This document shows, one piece after another, positions 24,222 to 32,917 of a stretch of DNA of 40,107 nt. Under the pieces are notes generated by a model. It did no database searches. It worked only from the letters and a program-made list of their open reading frames with translations, and was not told where the DNA came from. How positions within the stretch are numbered: the stretch's first letter is position 1; every line of letters begins with the position of its first letter. A program made the translations under genes and the position numbers. The stretch covers positions 1 through 40,107 of the forward strand of contig WVSO01000025.1 in the NCBI GenBank assembly GCA_015689745.1. Direction: 5' to 3'. This stretch comes from Rhodobacterales bacterium HKCCSP123. Its GTDB lineage: Bacteria > Pseudomonadota > Alphaproteobacteria > Rhodobacterales > Rhodobacteraceae.

Positions 24222-24800
24222 TCAATCGAGGATCGCGGCGATGGATGCGGCGACGTCGTCGATGTCGGCCAGACCATCCACGCCCTTCAGCAGGCCCTTG
24301 GCGTGGTAGTAACCGATCAGCGGCGAGGTCTGCTTGTAATAGGCCATGAGACGGGTCTTGAGGCTTTCGGCATTGTCGTCCGCGCGCACCGGCTTGCCCG
24401 CCGCGCGGGCCTCTTCGGCGCGGCCGACGATGCGGTCGACCAGAACCTCGTCGTTGACCTGCAGCTCGATCGCGGCGTCGAGCGTCTCGCCCATCTCCTC
24501 GAGGAGCTCACCCAGCGCGTCGGCCTGTGCCAGCGTGCGCGGGAAGCCGTCGAAGATGAAGCCCGAGCCGCCCTGGGCGAGTTTCTCGCGGATCAGGCCG
24601 ATGACGATCTCGTCGGTGACAAGCTGGCCCTTGGCCATCACGTCGGCGACGATCTTGCCGATTTCGGTGCCCGACGCCTGGGCTTCGCGGAGCATGTCGC
24701 CTGTCGAGAGCTGGACCATGCCGCGGCTCTCGACGAGGCGCGCGGCCTGGGTGCCCTTGCCCGCGCCTGGCGGGCCGAGAAGAATGATGTTCACGCTCAT
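24222..24800 (-). CDS. adk: Adenylate kinase (short, LID-less type)
   Basis: Interconverts ATP + AMP and 2 ADP. The 192-residue protein has the P-loop [17 protein letters not shown] (G9 onward), AMP-site residues in [11 protein letters not shown], and the hallmark [16 protein letters not shown]. After [10 protein letters not shown] only a short loop precedes [20 protein letters not shown], so the long zinc-type LID domain of many bacterial kinases is missing; this short form is usual in alphaproteobacteria. The start overlaps the secY stop as ATGA (24797-24800). A 224-base spacer follows before rpsM. Confidence 0.96.
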   Translation of the reverse strand: MSVNIILLGPPGAGKGTQAARLVESRGMVQLSTGDMLREAQASGTEIGKIVADVMAKGQLVTDEIVIGLIREKLAQGGSGFIFDGFPRTLAQADALGELLEEMGETLDAAIELQVNDEVLVDRIVGRAEEARAAGKPVRADDNAESLKTRLMAYYKQTSPLIGYYHAKGLLKGVDGLADIDDVAASIAAILD

Positions 24801-26173
24801 CTGCGGGCCGGGCTCCTGCGGGGTTTGCGCGCGCCCGACTTGGAGCCGCGACCACGAAGCTGCGACTTCTCGATCAGGCCCTCGTACTGGTGGGCGAGCA
24901 GGTGGCTCTGGATCTGCTGGACGGTGTCCATGCCGACCGACACGATGATCAGGATCGAGGTGCCGCCGAAATAGGCCGTGATCGCCAGCTGGGTGCGGAC
25001 CATCTCGGGCATCAGGCAGACGAAGGCCAGGTAGGCAGAGCCGAGCACGAGGATGCGGTTGACCACGTATTCGAGATACTCGGAGGTCTTCTTGCCGGGC
25101 CGGATGCCGGGGATGAAGCCGTTCTGGCTTTTCAGGTTGTCGGCCACGTCATCGGTCTTGAAGGACACGTTCAGCGTATAGAAATACGTGAAGAAGACGA
25201 TCATCGACGCGAAGAAGAGCAGGTAGAGCGGCTGACCGGGGCCGAAATTGGCGAGGATCCAGCCCATTACCGGGCCCGAGGCCTCACCGCCCGAGAAGGT
25301 GGTCAGCGTGGTCGGCAGCAGCAGGAGCGACGAGGCGAAGATCGCCGGGATCACGCCCGCCGGGTTCACCTTGACCGGAAGGTGGCTGGAGCCGCCGTCA
25401 TAGACTTTCATGCCCACCTGGCGGCGCGGATACTGGATGTGGATCTTGCGCAGGCTGCGCTCCATGAAGACCACGAAGAAAAGCGTGCCGATCAGCATCG
25501 CGATCACGCCGAGGATCGCGGGCGTCGTCAGTGCGCCGGAACGTCCGCTTTCGAAGAACTGCGCGAGCGCCGCGGGAACTTCGGCGATGATGCCGACGAA
25601 GATGATGAGCGAGATGCCGTTGCCGATGCCGCGGTTGGTGATCTGCTCACCCAGCCACATCAGGAACATGGTGCCGCCGACCAGCGTGATGACGCAGGCG
25701 GCACGGAAGAACCAGCCGGGATCGGATGCGAGGCCGCCCGATTCCATGCTGACGGCCAGGCCATAGGCCTGCGCGGTCGCCAGCACCACGGTGCCGTAGC
25801 GGGTATACTGGTTGAGCTTCTTGCGGCCCTGCTCACCCTCTTTCTTCAGCTGCTCGAGGGCCGGCACCATGGCCGCCATGAGCTGCACGATGATCGAGGC
25901 CGAGATATAGGGCATGATCCCGAGGGCGAAGACGCCCATCCGGGAAAGCGCGCCGCCGGTGAACATGTTGAGCACACCGCCGAGGCCTGCCGCCGCCTGG
26001 TCGAAAAAGGCGCGCAGTTCGACGCCGTCGATCCCGGGCACCGGGATGTAGGTGCCGATGCGGTAGATGATCAGAAGGCCGAGGGTGAACCAGATGCGCT
26101 GACGCAGTTCGGTCGCCTTGCCGAACGCGCTCCAGCTCATGTTGGAGGCCATTTGCTCCGCTGCTGATGCCAT
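24797..26173 (-). CDS. secY: Protein translocase subunit SecY
   Basis: Channel subunit of the SecYEG translocon in the inner membrane. The 458-residue protein has ten predicted membrane helices. Family markers are [20 protein letters not shown] near helix 1, [20 protein letters not shown] for the plug and helix 2 region, LWLGEQIT-type [20 protein letters not shown], and [20 protein letters not shown]. The C-terminal helix-10 region ends in [20 protein letters not shown], the last a basic tail. It is overlapped by adk. The 131-base spacer to rplO upstream has a GGGGGGC-CGCA-GCCCCCC hairpin. Confidence 0.97.
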   Translation of the reverse strand: MASAAEQMASNMSWSAFGKATELRQRIWFTLGLLIIYRIGTYIPVPGIDGVELRAFFDQAAAGLGGVLNMFTGGALSRMGVFALGIMPYISASIIVQLMAAMVPALEQLKKEGEQGRKKLNQYTRYGTVVLATAQAYGLAVSMESGGLASDPGWFFRAACVITLVGGTMFLMWLGEQITNRGIGNGISLIIFVGIIAEVPAALAQFFESGRSGALTTPAILGVIAMLIGTLFFVVFMERSLRKIHIQYPRRQVGMKVYDGGSSHLPVKVNPAGVIPAIFASSLLLLPTTLTTFSGGEASGPVMGWILANFGPGQPLYLLFFASMIVFFTYFYTLNVSFKTDDVADNLKSQNGFIPGIRPGKKTSEYLEYVVNRILVLGSAYLAFVCLMPEMVRTQLAITAYFGGTSILIIVSVGMDTVQQIQSHLLAHQYEGLIEKSQLRGRGSKSGARKPRRSPARR

Positions 26174-26278
26174 GCCGCCTCTCTCATGCGCGATGCGCCG
26201 CGGGACCGGTCGAGCGATCCTGCGGCGCGCAATTCCTGACGTGGTATGTAGGCCGTGCCGTCACCGCCCACAAGCGAC

Positions 26279-26296
26279 GGGGGGCCGCAGCCCCCC
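26279..26296 (-). terminator. Hairpin between rplO and secY
   Basis: A 7-bp perfect GC stem (GGGGGGC at 26279-26285, GCCCCCC at 26290-26296) with a 4-base loop, 9 bases beyond the rplO stop. No U-run follows on the - strand. More likely a pause, processing or attenuation structure than a full terminator, since secY depends on transcription from upstream. Confidence 0.45.
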
Positions 26297-26304
26297 TGCC
26301 CGGA

Positions 26305-26778
26305 TCACTCCGCCGCGGCAGCCTGTGCCGTCTTCAGCGAACCGCCCGCCTTTTCGACCGCTTCGACGGCCGATTTCGACGCGCCGGTCACGGTGATGTT
26401 CAGCTTGGCCGAGACATCGCCCTTCGCGAGAACGCGGATGCCGTCGAGCTTGCGACGCACGAGGCCCGAGGCGACGAGCGCGTCTTCGGTGATCTCGGAC
26501 TTGGCGTCGAGCTTGCCGGCCTCGACGAACTTCTGGATCAGGCCCAGGTTCACGACCGCGAATTCCTTGCGGTTCGGCTTGTTGAAGCCGCGCTTGGGAA
26601 GACGCTGGTAGAGCGGCATCTGGCCGCCCTCGTAGGCGTTGATCGCAACGCCCGAGCGCGATTTCTGGCCCTTGATGCCGCGGCCGCCCATCTTGCCCTT
26701 GCCGGAGCCGGGGCCGCGGCCGACGCGCTTGGATTTCTTTGCCGCGCCGGGGTTGTCGCGCAGGTCATGCAGTTTCAT
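26305..26778 (-). CDS. rplO: 50S ribosomal protein L15
   Basis: L15 of the large subunit, 157 residues. The start at 26778 ([20 protein letters not shown]) has an ideal AAGGAG upstream. [28 protein letters not shown]-like [20 protein letters not shown] and [19 protein letters not shown] are diagnostic. The C-terminus carries a short alanine tail (AQAAAAE). In most bacteria rplO follows rpmD directly. Here a Popeye-domain gene and its spacer are inserted, and rplO has its own promoter candidate between that gene and itself. Confidence 0.97.
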   Translation of the reverse strand: MKLHDLRDNPGAAKKSKRVGRGPGSGKGKMGGRGIKGQKSRSGVAINAYEGGQMPLYQRLPKRGFNKPNRKEFAVVNLGLIQKFVEAGKLDAKSEITEDALVASGLVRRKLDGIRVLAKGDVSAKLNITVTGASKSAVEAVEKAGGSLKTAQAAAAE

Positions 26779-26876
26779 GTCGCTTCTCCTTTGCCGGAAC
26801 TGCCCCCGAAGCGATCTGGGCAGACGCGGCTTTGCAATAACGGTAGGAGCCCGCACGGACGGCGAGCCACCGCGCG

Positions 26877-26905
26877 CCTATAGCGGCCTTGGCGGCGCAC
26901 CGCAA
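26877..26905 (-). promoter_or_regulatory. Candidate promoter of rplO-secY-adk
   Basis: On the - strand TTGCGG (26900-26905) and TATAGG (26877-26882) are separated by 17 bases, directly after the Popeye-domain gene stop at 26920. The -10 has four consensus bases. It would let rplO-secY-adk be transcribed independently of the inserted gene. Confidence 0.5.
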
Positions 26906-26919
26906 GGGTTGCTCTGCGG

Positions 26920-27597
26920 TCACTCCCCCATCGGCCGGGAGGTCGCGACCTTGGTGGCGAGATCCATGTTCAGTTGCGCCATGAGCGCATTGCCCAGACC
27001 CGGCCGCCGCACCATGAGGCGTTGCAGCGCGTCGGTTTCCCAGGAGAGGTAATGCGCGCCGGGCGCGAGCGTCACGGTGGCGGTCGCATGCGCCCCGGTG
27101 AGAAAGGCCAGCTCACCGATGAAGCCGGGCCGCGTGAGCACGATCTCCTGCCCGTCCTTGCGGATGATCGTGCGGCCGTCATGCACGAAGTAGAGGCGGT
27201 CGACCTGCCGGCCCTCGATGGTCAGCACGGTCTCGTCATCGACCCGATGCACGGTGGCAAGGCGCAGCAGGCGCCGGAACTGACCGGGGGCGAAGCGGCC
27301 GAAATGGTTGTAGATCCGCTGGTGTTCGTCGGACAGGAAGCGCGAGGAGCGTTCCGTGACGACGATGCCGATCATCACGAAATTCACGGCCGCCAGCAGT
27401 CCATTTGTCAGGATCGCGTCCCAGAGCGGGGTTTCGGCGACGAGATAGTAATAGGCGAGGTAGAGCAGACTTGCGAACAGCATCAGGCCGCGCCAGTTCA
27501 GTTCGTCCCGTGCGGTGAACCCCAGGAGCTTGAAGGCGAACGCCAGATAGATGAGAGCAGCCACCGGACCGGCGCCCAGGTATTCCCAGAACGGCAT
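26920..27597 (-). CDS. Three-TM protein with Popeye/cyclic-nucleotide-binding domain
   Basis: A 225-residue membrane protein. Three hydrophobic helices (about 8-26, 36-52, 60-82) are followed by a cytosolic domain (about 95-205) resembling cyclic-nucleotide-binding and Popeye domains. FGRFAPGQFRRLLRLATVHR leads in, VLTIEGRQVDRLYFVHDGRT is the beta-roll, and GFIGELAFLTGAHATATVTL matches the phosphate-binding cassette. The Gly-Glu-Leu of that cassette is kept (G161, E162, L163), but the arginine that binds the cyclic phosphate is replaced by Ala171, as also happens in Popeye proteins. Layout and length fit bacterial Popeye homologues; ligand unknown. The start at 27597 has GGGAG upstream. Its place between rpmD and rplO is unusual. 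Confidence 0.78.
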   Translation of the reverse strand: MPFWEYLGAGPVAALIYLAFAFKLLGFTARDELNWRGLMLFASLLYLAYYYLVAETPLWDAILTNGLLAAVNFVMIGIVVTERSSRFLSDEHQRIYNHFGRFAPGQFRRLLRLATVHRVDDETVLTIEGRQVDRLYFVHDGRTIIRKDGQEIVLTRPGFIGELAFLTGAHATATVTLAPGAHYLSWETDALQRLMVRRPGLGNALMAQLNMDLATKVATSRPMGE

Positions 27598-27664
27598 CTT
27601 TTCTCCCTGTCGATGTCCCGGGGACCGTCCTGTCTCATGGGGACATTCTGCCCTGCTGCTGCGC

Positions 27665-27704
27665 GCGCGTGGCTTGACAGTGATTATTTTCACGAGCCAC
27701 GCGC
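27665..27704 (-). promoter_or_regulatory. CRP-like dyad upstream of the Popeye-domain gene
   Basis: GTGA-TTATTT-TCAC at 27680-27693 has the core of the CRP consensus TGTGA-N6-TCACA, lacking only the outer T and A. It sits inside a second perfect inverted repeat, GCGCGTGGCT (27665-27674) and AGCCACGCGC (27695-27704). The two axes are 2 bases apart. The -10-like AATAAT of the candidate promoter overlaps the CRP core, so binding there would more likely repress than activate. Confidence 0.5.
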
Positions 27705-27878
27705 CTCGGCAAGACCCGACGACGCGGGGCCGGGCGGGTGCCCTTCCGTCCGCGGCCTGGCCCGACGAAGGGCCCGGTGGCACGCGCGGCTGCAGGACCG
27801 GCGCCGGCCGGTCCGTACCGATCCGGACACGCGGCTGGGGGGGCGCCCTCATTCCGGCCGGGATGGTCCGAAACGCGA

Positions 27879-27906
27879 CGCGCCCCGGACGACGGTCCGG
27901 GGCGCG
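27879..27906 (-). terminator. Strong hairpin downstream of rpmD
   Basis: A perfect 12-bp stem (CGCGCCCCGGAC at 27879-27890, GTCCGGGGCGCG at 27895-27906) with a GACG loop, 40 bases after the rpmD stop. On the - strand the stem is followed by TCGCGTTTCGG, a poor U-run. Likely a terminator or attenuator at the end of the rpmC-to-rpmD module. Confidence 0.6.
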
Positions 27907-27945
27907 CTGGAATTCGGTCTTGCACGGGCCGTGGCCCCTTGCGGC

Positions 27946-28134
27946 TCAGCCGCGCTCTTCCACGATTTCGACGAGATGCGGGATCTTGGCGATCATGCCG
28001 CGGACCGAGGGGGTATCCTCGAGCTCGCGGGTCTTGTGCATCTTGTTCAGGCCCAGGCCGATCAGCGTCTTGCGCTGGATCTCGGGGCGACGGATGGGCG
28101 AGCCCACCTGCTTGACGACGATGGTCTTTGCCAT
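27946..28134 (-). CDS. rpmD: 50S ribosomal protein L30
   Basis: L30, a 62-residue protein of the large subunit. [20 protein letters not shown] is followed by [18 protein letters not shown] and [19 protein letters not shown], all characteristic. It starts 3 bases after the rpsE stop. It normally precedes rplO, but here a 348-base spacer and a Popeye-domain gene intervene. Confidence 0.97.
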   Translation of the reverse strand: MAKTIVVKQVGSPIRRPEIQRKTLIGLGLNKMHKTRELEDTPSVRGMIAKIPHLVEIVEERG

Positions 28135-28137
28135 GGA

Positions 28138-28722
28138 TCAGGCCTCCTCGGCGATCTGCGACGACTCCTGCGGCGCCTCATCGCGCTTGGGCAGGATGTC
28201 GGCCACCTTCTTGCCACGGCGCGCGGCGACCTGGCGGGGCGAGGTCTCGTTGCGCAGGCCGTCGAGGGTGGCGCGGATCATGTTGTAGGGGTTCTGCGAC
28301 CCGGTCGACTTGGCGACCACGTCCTTGATGCCGAGCATCTCGAACACGGCGCGCATCGGACCACCCGCGATGATCCCGGTGCCTTCCGGCGCGGTGCGCA
28401 TGACGACCTTGCCGGCGCCGTGATGGCCCTTGACGTCGTGGTGCAGCGTGCGGCCCTCTTTCAGGGGGACGCGGATCAGCTGGCGCTTGGCCTGCTCGGT
28501 GGCCTTGCGGATCGCCTCGGGGACCTCCTTGGCCTTGCCCTTGCCGAAGCCGACGCGGCCACGCTGGTCACCGACGACCACGAGCGCCGCGAAGCCGAAG
28601 CGCTTGCCGCCCTTCACGGTCTTGGAGACCCGGTTGATCGCGACCAGGCGGTCGGCGAATTCGGGGGTTTCCTCGCGCTCTTCGCGGCGACGGCCCCGAC
28701 CTCTTTGTTCACGTTCTGCCAT
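28138..28722 (-). CDS. rpsE: 30S ribosomal protein S5
   Basis: S5 lies near the mRNA entry site and supports decoding accuracy. The start at 28722 ([20 protein letters not shown]) has AAGGAC upstream and gives 194 residues; the basic and acidic N-terminal tail before [20 protein letters not shown] is longer than in E. coli. [20 protein letters not shown] and [20 protein letters not shown] are typical. A 144-base spacer with two hairpins separates it from rplR, where genes are usually nearly adjacent. Confidence 0.97.
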   Translation of the reverse strand: MAEREQRGRGRRREEREETPEFADRLVAINRVSKTVKGGKRFGFAALVVVGDQRGRVGFGKGKAKEVPEAIRKATEQAKRQLIRVPLKEGRTLHHDVKGHHGAGKVVMRTAPEGTGIIAGGPMRAVFEMLGIKDVVAKSTGSQNPYNMIRATLDGLRNETSPRQVAARRGKKVADILPKRDEAPQESSQIAEEA

Positions 28723-28807
28723 CTGGCATGTCCTTCGATCTGGTGGCGCCGCGAAGCGCCGGTGGGTGCAACCGTGGTGAACCGAAGGTTCCCCGGTCAT
28801 CGGCGAC

Positions 28808-28859
28808 CCGGACCGCTGTCCGGATCACGCAGGGCGTAGGGTGGGCAATCCTGCCCACC
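28808..28859. repeat. Two hairpins incl. GGTGGGCA...TGCCCACC repeat between rplR and rpsE
   Basis: CCGGAC-CGCT-GTCCGG (28808-28823) is followed by GGTGGGCA-ATCC-TGCCCACC (28840-28859). The latter, preceded by GTAG, is of a type I remember as a dispersed intergenic repeat in proteobacteria. Neither has a U-run. They lie within the spc module. Confidence 0.6.
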
Positions 28860-28866
28860 GCTTGCC

Positions 28867-29226
28867 TCAGAACTTCAGTCCGCCTTCGCGGGCCGCATCG
28901 GCCAGCGCCTTGACGCGGCCGTGGAACAGGAAGCCGCCACGGTCGAAGTAGACGTCTTCGACGCCTGCCTTCTTCGCGCGCTCGGCGATCGCGGCGCCCA
29001 CCTTGGCGGCGGCCTCCACGTTGTTCTTGCCCACGACGCCCAGGTCCTTCTCGAGCGACGAAGCGGCGGCCAGCGTGACCCCGTTCGCGTCGTCGATCAG
29101 CTGGACGCTGATGTTCTTGTTCGAGCGGTGGACGGACAGGCGCGGACGCCCGTCTGCCATCGCCTTGATCTTGTTCCGATTGCGCAGGCGGCGCTTCTGG
29201 AACAGCTCTCTTTTGCTCAGTGCCAT
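28867..29226 (-). CDS. rplR: 50S ribosomal protein L18
   Basis: L18 binds 5S rRNA with L5 and L25. The 119-residue protein begins [20 protein letters not shown], has [20 protein letters not shown] and [20 protein letters not shown], and ends [20 protein letters not shown] then AREGGLKF, the usual C-terminus. It begins 11 bases after rplF. The spacer after it, before rpsE, holds repeat-like hairpins. Confidence 0.97.
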   Translation of the reverse strand: MALSKRELFQKRRLRNRNKIKAMADGRPRLSVHRSNKNISVQLIDDANGVTLAAASSLEKDLGVVGKNNVEAAAKVGAAIAERAKKAGVEDVYFDRGGFLFHGRVKALADAAREGGLKF

Positions 29227-29237
29227 TGTGCCAGCCC

Positions 29238-29771
29238 TTACTTCTTCTTGCCTTCCTTGCGGAAGATGTACTCACCCTTGTAGCGGATGCCCTTGCCCTT
29301 GTAGGGCTCGGGTGCGCGCCACTCGCGGATGTTCGCGGCTACCTGGCCGACCAGCTGCTGGTCGGTGCCTTCGACCACCACTTCGGTGTTCTTCGGCGTG
29401 GTGACGGTGACACCCGCAGGGATCTCGAAATCGACGTCGTGGCTGTAGCCCAACGCCAGCTTCAGGACGTTGCCCTGAGCCTGTGCGCGGTAACCCACGC
29501 CCTGGATCTCGAGCTCTTTCTTGAAGCCGTCGGTCACGCCGTTCACCAGGTTCTGAACCATGGTGCGCGACATGCCCCACTGTTGGCGCGCGCGCTTGGA
29601 CTTGCCGCGCGGGGTGACCGACACGGAATTGTCCTCGACGGCGAGGGTGACGTCGTCGGTTGCGGTGAAGCTGCGGGCGCCCTTGGGGCCCTTGATCTCG
29701 ATCGTCTGCCCGGAGACGGAGGCCGAGACCCCCGACGGCAGCTCGACCGGTTTCTTTCCAATACGAGACAT
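29238..29771 (-). CDS. rplF: 50S ribosomal protein L6
   Basis: L6 lies near the factor-binding region of the large subunit. The ATG at 29771 ([15 protein letters not shown]) is the natural start, giving 177 residues; a TTG two codons upstream is less likely. [40 protein letters not shown] and [20 protein letters not shown] are standard blocks of the two-domain protein. The 11-base gap to rpsH upstream fits a single transcript. Confidence 0.97.
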   Translation of the reverse strand: MSRIGKKPVELPSGVSASVSGQTIEIKGPKGARSFTATDDVTLAVEDNSVSVTPRGKSKRARQQWGMSRTMVQNLVNGVTDGFKKELEIQGVGYRAQAQGNVLKLALGYSHDVDFEIPAGVTVTTPKNTEVVVEGTDQQLVGQVAANIREWRAPEPYKGKGIRYKGEYIFRKEGKKK

Positions 29772-29782
29772 TGCCAAACTCC

Positions 29783-30175
29783 TCAGAAGACGGTGCAGAG
29801 CACTTCGCCGCCGACATTCTGCGCGCGGGCGGTCGCATCGGTCATCACGCCCTTGGACGTGGAGACGATGGAGACACCCAGGCCCTGGCGGACCTGCGGA
29901 ATGTTGTCGACGCCGAGATAGACACGGCGGCCGGGCTTGGAGACGCGCTTGAGCTCACGGATCACCGGAACGCCTTCGTAGTACTTCAGGCTGATCTCGA
30001 AGGCCGGGTGGCCGTTCTTGCCGGTGGTGGCCTCGTAGCCGCGGATGTAGCCCTCGTCGGCCAGCACATCCAGAACGCGGGCGCGCTGCTTGGAGGCGGG
30101 GGTCTCGACCGTGGACTTGCCACGCATCTGCGCATTGCGGATGCGGGTCAGCATATCGCCGATAGGATCATTCAT
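29783..30175 (-). CDS. rpsH: 30S ribosomal protein S8
   Basis: S8 binds the central domain of 16S rRNA and in E. coli represses the spc operon by binding mRNA near rplE. The 130-residue protein begins [20 protein letters not shown] and ends with [20 protein letters not shown] and [12 protein letters not shown]; the [17 protein letters not shown] box is the RNA-binding signature. I did not identify a mimic of its 16S site near rplE. It begins 12 bases after rpsN. Confidence 0.98.
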   Translation of the reverse strand: MNDPIGDMLTRIRNAQMRGKSTVETPASKQRARVLDVLADEGYIRGYEATTGKNGHPAFEISLKYYEGVPVIRELKRVSKPGRRVYLGVDNIPQVRQGLGVSIVSTSKGVMTDATARAQNVGGEVLCTVF

Positions 30176-30187
30176 CGGACGCTCTCC

Positions 30188-30493
30188 TTACCAGCTCGAC
30201 TTGACCATGCCGGGGATCTGGCCCTTCGAGGCCAGGTCGCGCAGCATGATCCGCGACATCTTCAGCTTGCGGTAATACGCCTTGGGGCGCCCCGTGAGCT
30301 GGCAGCGGTTGTGAAGCCGGGTGGGGGAAGAATTGCGCGGCAGCTTCGCCAGTTTCAGGCGGGCCTTGAAGCGCTCTTCCATCGGCTTCGATTCATCGGT
30401 TGCGATCTCTTTCAGCGCGGTGCGCTTGGCGGCGTACTGGGCCACCAGCTTCTGACGCTTGAGTTCGCGTTGAACCATGGAAACTTTTGCCAT
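30188..30493 (-). CDS. rpsN: 30S ribosomal protein S14 (zinc-independent)
   Basis: S14 in the head of the small subunit. The 101-residue form lacks the CxxC zinc ribbon, so it is the long zinc-independent type. [20 protein letters not shown], then [20 protein letters not shown] and [20 protein letters not shown] are diagnostic. It lies between rplE (19-base gap) and rpsH. Confidence 0.98.
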   Translation of the reverse strand: MAKVSMVQRELKRQKLVAQYAAKRTALKEIATDESKPMEERFKARLKLAKLPRNSSPTRLHNRCQLTGRPKAYYRKLKMSRIMLRDLASKGQIPGMVKSSW

Positions 30494-30512
30494 GTGTCTC
30501 TCTCCTCTCGCG

Positions 30513-31073
30513 TCAGGCGTTGAAGGGCATGTTGAAGTGCTTGAGCAGCGACTTCGCCTCGGCGTCGGTGGCCGCGGTGGTCACCATGATGACGTCGATG
30601 CCCCAGACCTCGTCGACCTTGTCGAAATTGATCTCGGGGAACACGATGTGCTCCTTGATGCCCATGGCGAAGTTGCCGCGCCCGTCGAAGGCGGGCTTCA
30701 CGCCGCGGAAGTCGCGGATGCGGGGCATCGCGACCGTGATCAGGCGGTCGAGGAAGTCGTACATGCGGTCGCCGCGGAGCGTGACCTTGGCGCCGAGCGT
30801 CATGCCCTCGCGGACACGGAAGCCTGCGATCGACTTCTTGGCCATGGTGGCCACGGCCTGCTGGCCGGCGATGGCGGTCAGATCCTCGACGGCCGACTTG
30901 GACTTCTTCGAGTCGCGAACCGATTCAGCGCCGCAGCCGATGTTCAGAACGATCTTCTCCAGACGCGGGATCTGCATGTCGTTCTTGTAGCCGAACTCTT
31001 CCTTGAGCGCCGGCTTGACGGTCTCACGGTAGTGAGCCTTGAGGCGCGGGGTGTAGGTGGCGGTATCAAGCAT
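30513..31073 (-). CDS. rplE: 50S ribosomal protein L5
   Basis: L5 of the central protuberance binds 5S rRNA and contacts S13. The 186-residue product includes [60 protein letters not shown] and [20 protein letters not shown] near the end. Its start overlaps the rplX stop by 8 bases (31066-31073), a tight coupling. Confidence 0.98.
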   Translation of the reverse strand: MLDTATYTPRLKAHYRETVKPALKEEFGYKNDMQIPRLEKIVLNIGCGAESVRDSKKSKSAVEDLTAIAGQQAVATMAKKSIAGFRVREGMTLGAKVTLRGDRMYDFLDRLITVAMPRIRDFRGVKPAFDGRGNFAMGIKEHIVFPEINFDKVDEVWGIDVIMVTTAATDAEAKSLLKHFNMPFNA

Positions 31074-31377
31074 CGATCACGTCCCCCGTGGTCTTGGCGA
31101 CGCGCACCTTCTTGCCGTCCTTCATCTCGAAGCCGACGCGGGTGGGTTTGCCGTTTGCATCGAGCAGCGCGAGGTTGGAGATCGCGATGGGCATGGCCTG
31201 CGGGATGCGGCCGCCCTGCGAGCTCTGGCTCTGCTTGGTGTGGCGGATGGCGATGTTCACGCCGTCGACGACGGCCTTGCCTTCGGCGGGCATGACGCGG
31301 GTGATCTCACCCTGCTTGCCCTTGTCCTTGCCGGCCAGCACGACGACCTTGTCGCCCTTGCGGAGTTTCGCAGCCAT
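31066..31377 (-). CDS. rplX: 50S ribosomal protein L24
   Basis: L24 starts assembly of the large subunit. The 103-residue protein has the KOW motif near the start ([20 protein letters not shown]) and the segment [20 protein letters not shown]. It starts at 31377 where its ATG shares a base with the rplN stop (TAATG), and overlaps rplE downstream by 8 bases. Confidence 0.98.
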   Translation of the reverse strand: MAAKLRKGDKVVVLAGKDKGKQGEITRVMPAEGKAVVDGVNIAIRHTKQSQSSQGGRIPQAMPIAISNLALLDANGKPTRVGFEMKDGKKVRVAKTTGDVIDA

Positions 31378-31745
31378 TACAGCACCTCCGGCGCGAGCGA
31401 GATGATCTTCATGAAGTTCTTCGCGCGCAGCTCACGAACCACCGGCCCGAAGATACGGGTGCCGACCGGCTCGTTGTTGTTGTTGAGGATGACGGCGGCG
31501 TTGCGGTCGAAGCGGATGGCGGTGCCATCTTCGCGGCGCACTTCCTTGGCGGTGCGCACGACGACGGCCTTGCGGACGTCGCCCTTCTTCACGCGGCCAC
31601 GCGGAATGGCCTCTTTCACCGACACCACGATGATGTCGCCGACCGAGGCGTATTTCCGCTTGGAGCCACCCAGGACCTTGATGCACTGAACTTTCCGGGC
31701 ACCCGAATTGTCAGCAACATCCAGATTGGTCTGCATCTGGATCAT
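31377..31745 (-). CDS. rplN: 50S ribosomal protein L14
   Basis: L14 at the subunit interface. The 122-residue product begins [20 protein letters not shown], and includes [30 protein letters not shown]-type [20 protein letters not shown] and [20 protein letters not shown] near the end. An 82-base spacer with a short GGTTT/AAACC dyad separates it from rpsQ. The stop and rplX start share one base. Confidence 0.98.
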   Translation of the reverse strand: MIQMQTNLDVADNSGARKVQCIKVLGGSKRKYASVGDIIVVSVKEAIPRGRVKKGDVRKAVVVRTAKEVRREDGTAIRFDRNAAVILNNNNEPVGTRIFGPVVRELRAKNFMKIISLAPEVL

Positions 31746-31827
31746 TTGGTTTCTCCCGACGTCCCGGACCGGCGCGGTGGCACATAGGCCCGGGGGTTTC
31801 GATCAAACCGGGGTGTGATGGATCGCG

Positions 31828-32061
31828 TCAGACGCGCTCGATCACCTCCCAGCGCTTGGTTTTCGACTTCGGCGCGCATTCCTGAATACGGACGGTCTCG
31901 CCGACCTTGTATTCGTTGTTCTCGTCATGCGCGCGGTACTTCTTGGACTTCCGGATCGTCTTTTGCAGAACCGGGTGCTTGAAGCGACGCTCGACCGAGA
32001 TGGTCACGGTCTGTGCGTTGGCGTCCGAGGTGACGGTGCCTTGCAGGATACGCTTTGGCAT
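31828..32061 (-). CDS. rpsQ: 30S ribosomal protein S17
   Basis: S17, an OB-fold protein binding helix 11 of 16S rRNA. The 77-residue protein begins [20 protein letters not shown] and contains [20 protein letters not shown] and [20 protein letters not shown]. Its ATG shares one base with the rpmC stop (TGATG). Confidence 0.98.
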   Translation of the reverse strand: MPKRILQGTVTSDANAQTVTISVERRFKHPVLQKTIRKSKKYRAHDENNEYKVGETVRIQECAPKSKTKRWEVIERV

Positions 32062-32270
32062 CAGTTGGCCTCCCCTGCTGCGGCAGCTGCCTTTTCGTTG
32101 AGGATCGTCATGACGCGCGCGGTGTCGCGCTTGACGGTGCGCATGCGCGCGGTGTTCTCCAGCTGGCCGGTGGCCTGCTGGAAGCGGAGGTTGAAGGCCT
32201 CTTTCTTGAGCTGGGTCAGCTGGTCACGCAGCTGATCCGGCGTCTTCTCGCGAAGTTCGCTGGCGTTCAT
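32061..32270 (-). CDS. rpmC: 50S ribosomal protein L29
   Basis: L29 lies at the exit of the peptide tunnel. The 69-residue protein has [20 protein letters not shown], then [20 protein letters not shown] and [20 protein letters not shown]. The ribosome-binding site is GAAAGGACC. In the standard S10 operon rpmC follows rplP directly, but here rplP ends about 2.8 kb upstream, beyond an insert, and rpmC has its own promoter candidate. It overlaps rpsQ by one base. Confidence 0.97.
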   Translation of the reverse strand: MNASELREKTPDQLRDQLTQLKKEAFNLRFQQATGQLENTARMRTVKRDTARVMTILNEKAAAAAGEAN

Positions 32271-32353
32271 CGCCTTGGTCCTTTCAACATCACGGGGACG
32301 CCCCTGCGCGCAGAGTCACGCCGATTCCCGTGGAGGTCGGTGAATAGAGGGCG

Positions 32354-32382
32354 CGGATAGGCGCTTTTGGCCGGGATGGCAA
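32354..32382 (-). promoter_or_regulatory. Candidate promoter of the rpmC-to-rpmD module
   Basis: On the - strand TTGCCA (32377-32382) and TATCCG (32354-32359) are separated by 17 bases, in the 129-base spacer between brnA and rpmC. The leader to rpmC would be about 80 bases. This promoter is needed if the terminator after rplP works. Confidence 0.5.
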
Positions 32383-32399
32383 GCACAAAAGGCCCCTGG

Positions 32400-32681
32400 T
32401 CAGAGACCCGCCGCCTTCCTGAGCGCCGCGTTGATCCGCGTCTGCCAGCCCCTCCCCTCTGCCTTGAAGGCCTCCACCACGTCCGCGTCCAGCCGGAGGG
32501 TCACCTGCAGCTTGGGGTTCAGCGCCTTGGGGCGACCGTATTGGACCTTTTCCTTTGCGAACCGCGCAACCCAATAGGGTGTGCTCAAATCCGGTATCTC
32601 GTTGTCCGAGGCGCTTTGCGCGTCAAAGGGCGCCTTATTCTCGGCAAAGCCAGGATTGGTAGGTTTCTTGCTCCCTGACAT
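32400..32681 (-). CDS. brnA: BrnA-type antitoxin
   Basis: The antitoxin of a type II BrnT/BrnA pair; it binds BrnT and represses the shared promoter. The 93-residue protein has a disordered N-terminal half and a C-terminal ribbon-helix-helix: GRPKALNPKLQVTLRLDADV, followed by VEAFKAEGRGWQTRINAALR, which is the family hallmark. The start at 32681 overlaps the end of brnT by 47 bases, more than usual; a downstream start is possible but no ATG/GTG there has a better ribosome-binding site that I can see. It is the downstream gene, the normal order for this family. Confidence 0.88.
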   Translation of the reverse strand: MSGSKKPTNPGFAENKAPFDAQSASDNEIPDLSTPYWVARFAKEKVQYGRPKALNPKLQVTLRLDADVVEAFKAEGRGWQTRINAALRKAAGL

Positions 32682-32913
32682 TCGTCTTTCTCAATGTGAT
32701 GACACGCAGGCTTTCATCCCGTTGCGTCCAAACCAACGCCACCATGCGACCATCGAGGTAACCGATCGTAAGATGTCGCTCTTCGCCGTAGTCACGCCGA
32801 TCATCCCGCGTCGTGATATGTGCCCCTTCGAAGACCTTGGCCGCATCGGCCATGTCCAGGCCGCGCTCGGCCAGAGTCCGCGCCCGTTTGTCGGGGTCGA
32901 AACTGACCTTCAC
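32635..32913 (-). CDS. brnT: BrnT-type toxin, RelE-fold ribonuclease
   Basis: The toxin partner, a RelE-like RNase that stops growth by cutting RNA. The 92-residue product starts with GTG at 32913 (MKVSFDPDKRARTLAERGLD) and has the family blocks MADAAKVFEGAHITTRDDRR, DYGEERHLTIGYLDGRMVAL, VWTQRDESLRVITLRKTNVR. Basic and aromatic residues at the end are as expected. It lies upstream of brnA with a promoter rich in A and T, unlike the neighbouring ribosomal genes, supporting its being acquired. Whether it is active cannot be said. Confidence 0.88.
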   Translation of the reverse strand: MKVSFDPDKRARTLAERGLDMADAAKVFEGAHITTRDDRRDYGEERHLTIGYLDGRMVALVWTQRDESLRVITLRKTNVREQETYQSWLCRE

Positions 32914-32917
32914 TTTC

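Larger units (their letters stand above)
27598..27945. other. 348-base non-coding spacer, dyad-rich
   Basis: No convincing gene on either strand. Going along the + strand it contains a CRP-like site nested in a 10-bp inverted repeat (27665-27704), GGCCC-N6-GGGCC (27759-27774), GGACCGGC-N4-GCCGGTCC (27795-27814) and a strong hairpin (27879-27906). It lies between rpmD (transcribed into it) and the Popeye-domain gene, so it probably combines the end of the upstream transcript with a regulated promoter. A weak promoter for the latter could be TTGCCG-N18-AATAAT on the - strand (-10 near 27685-27690). Confidence 0.6.
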
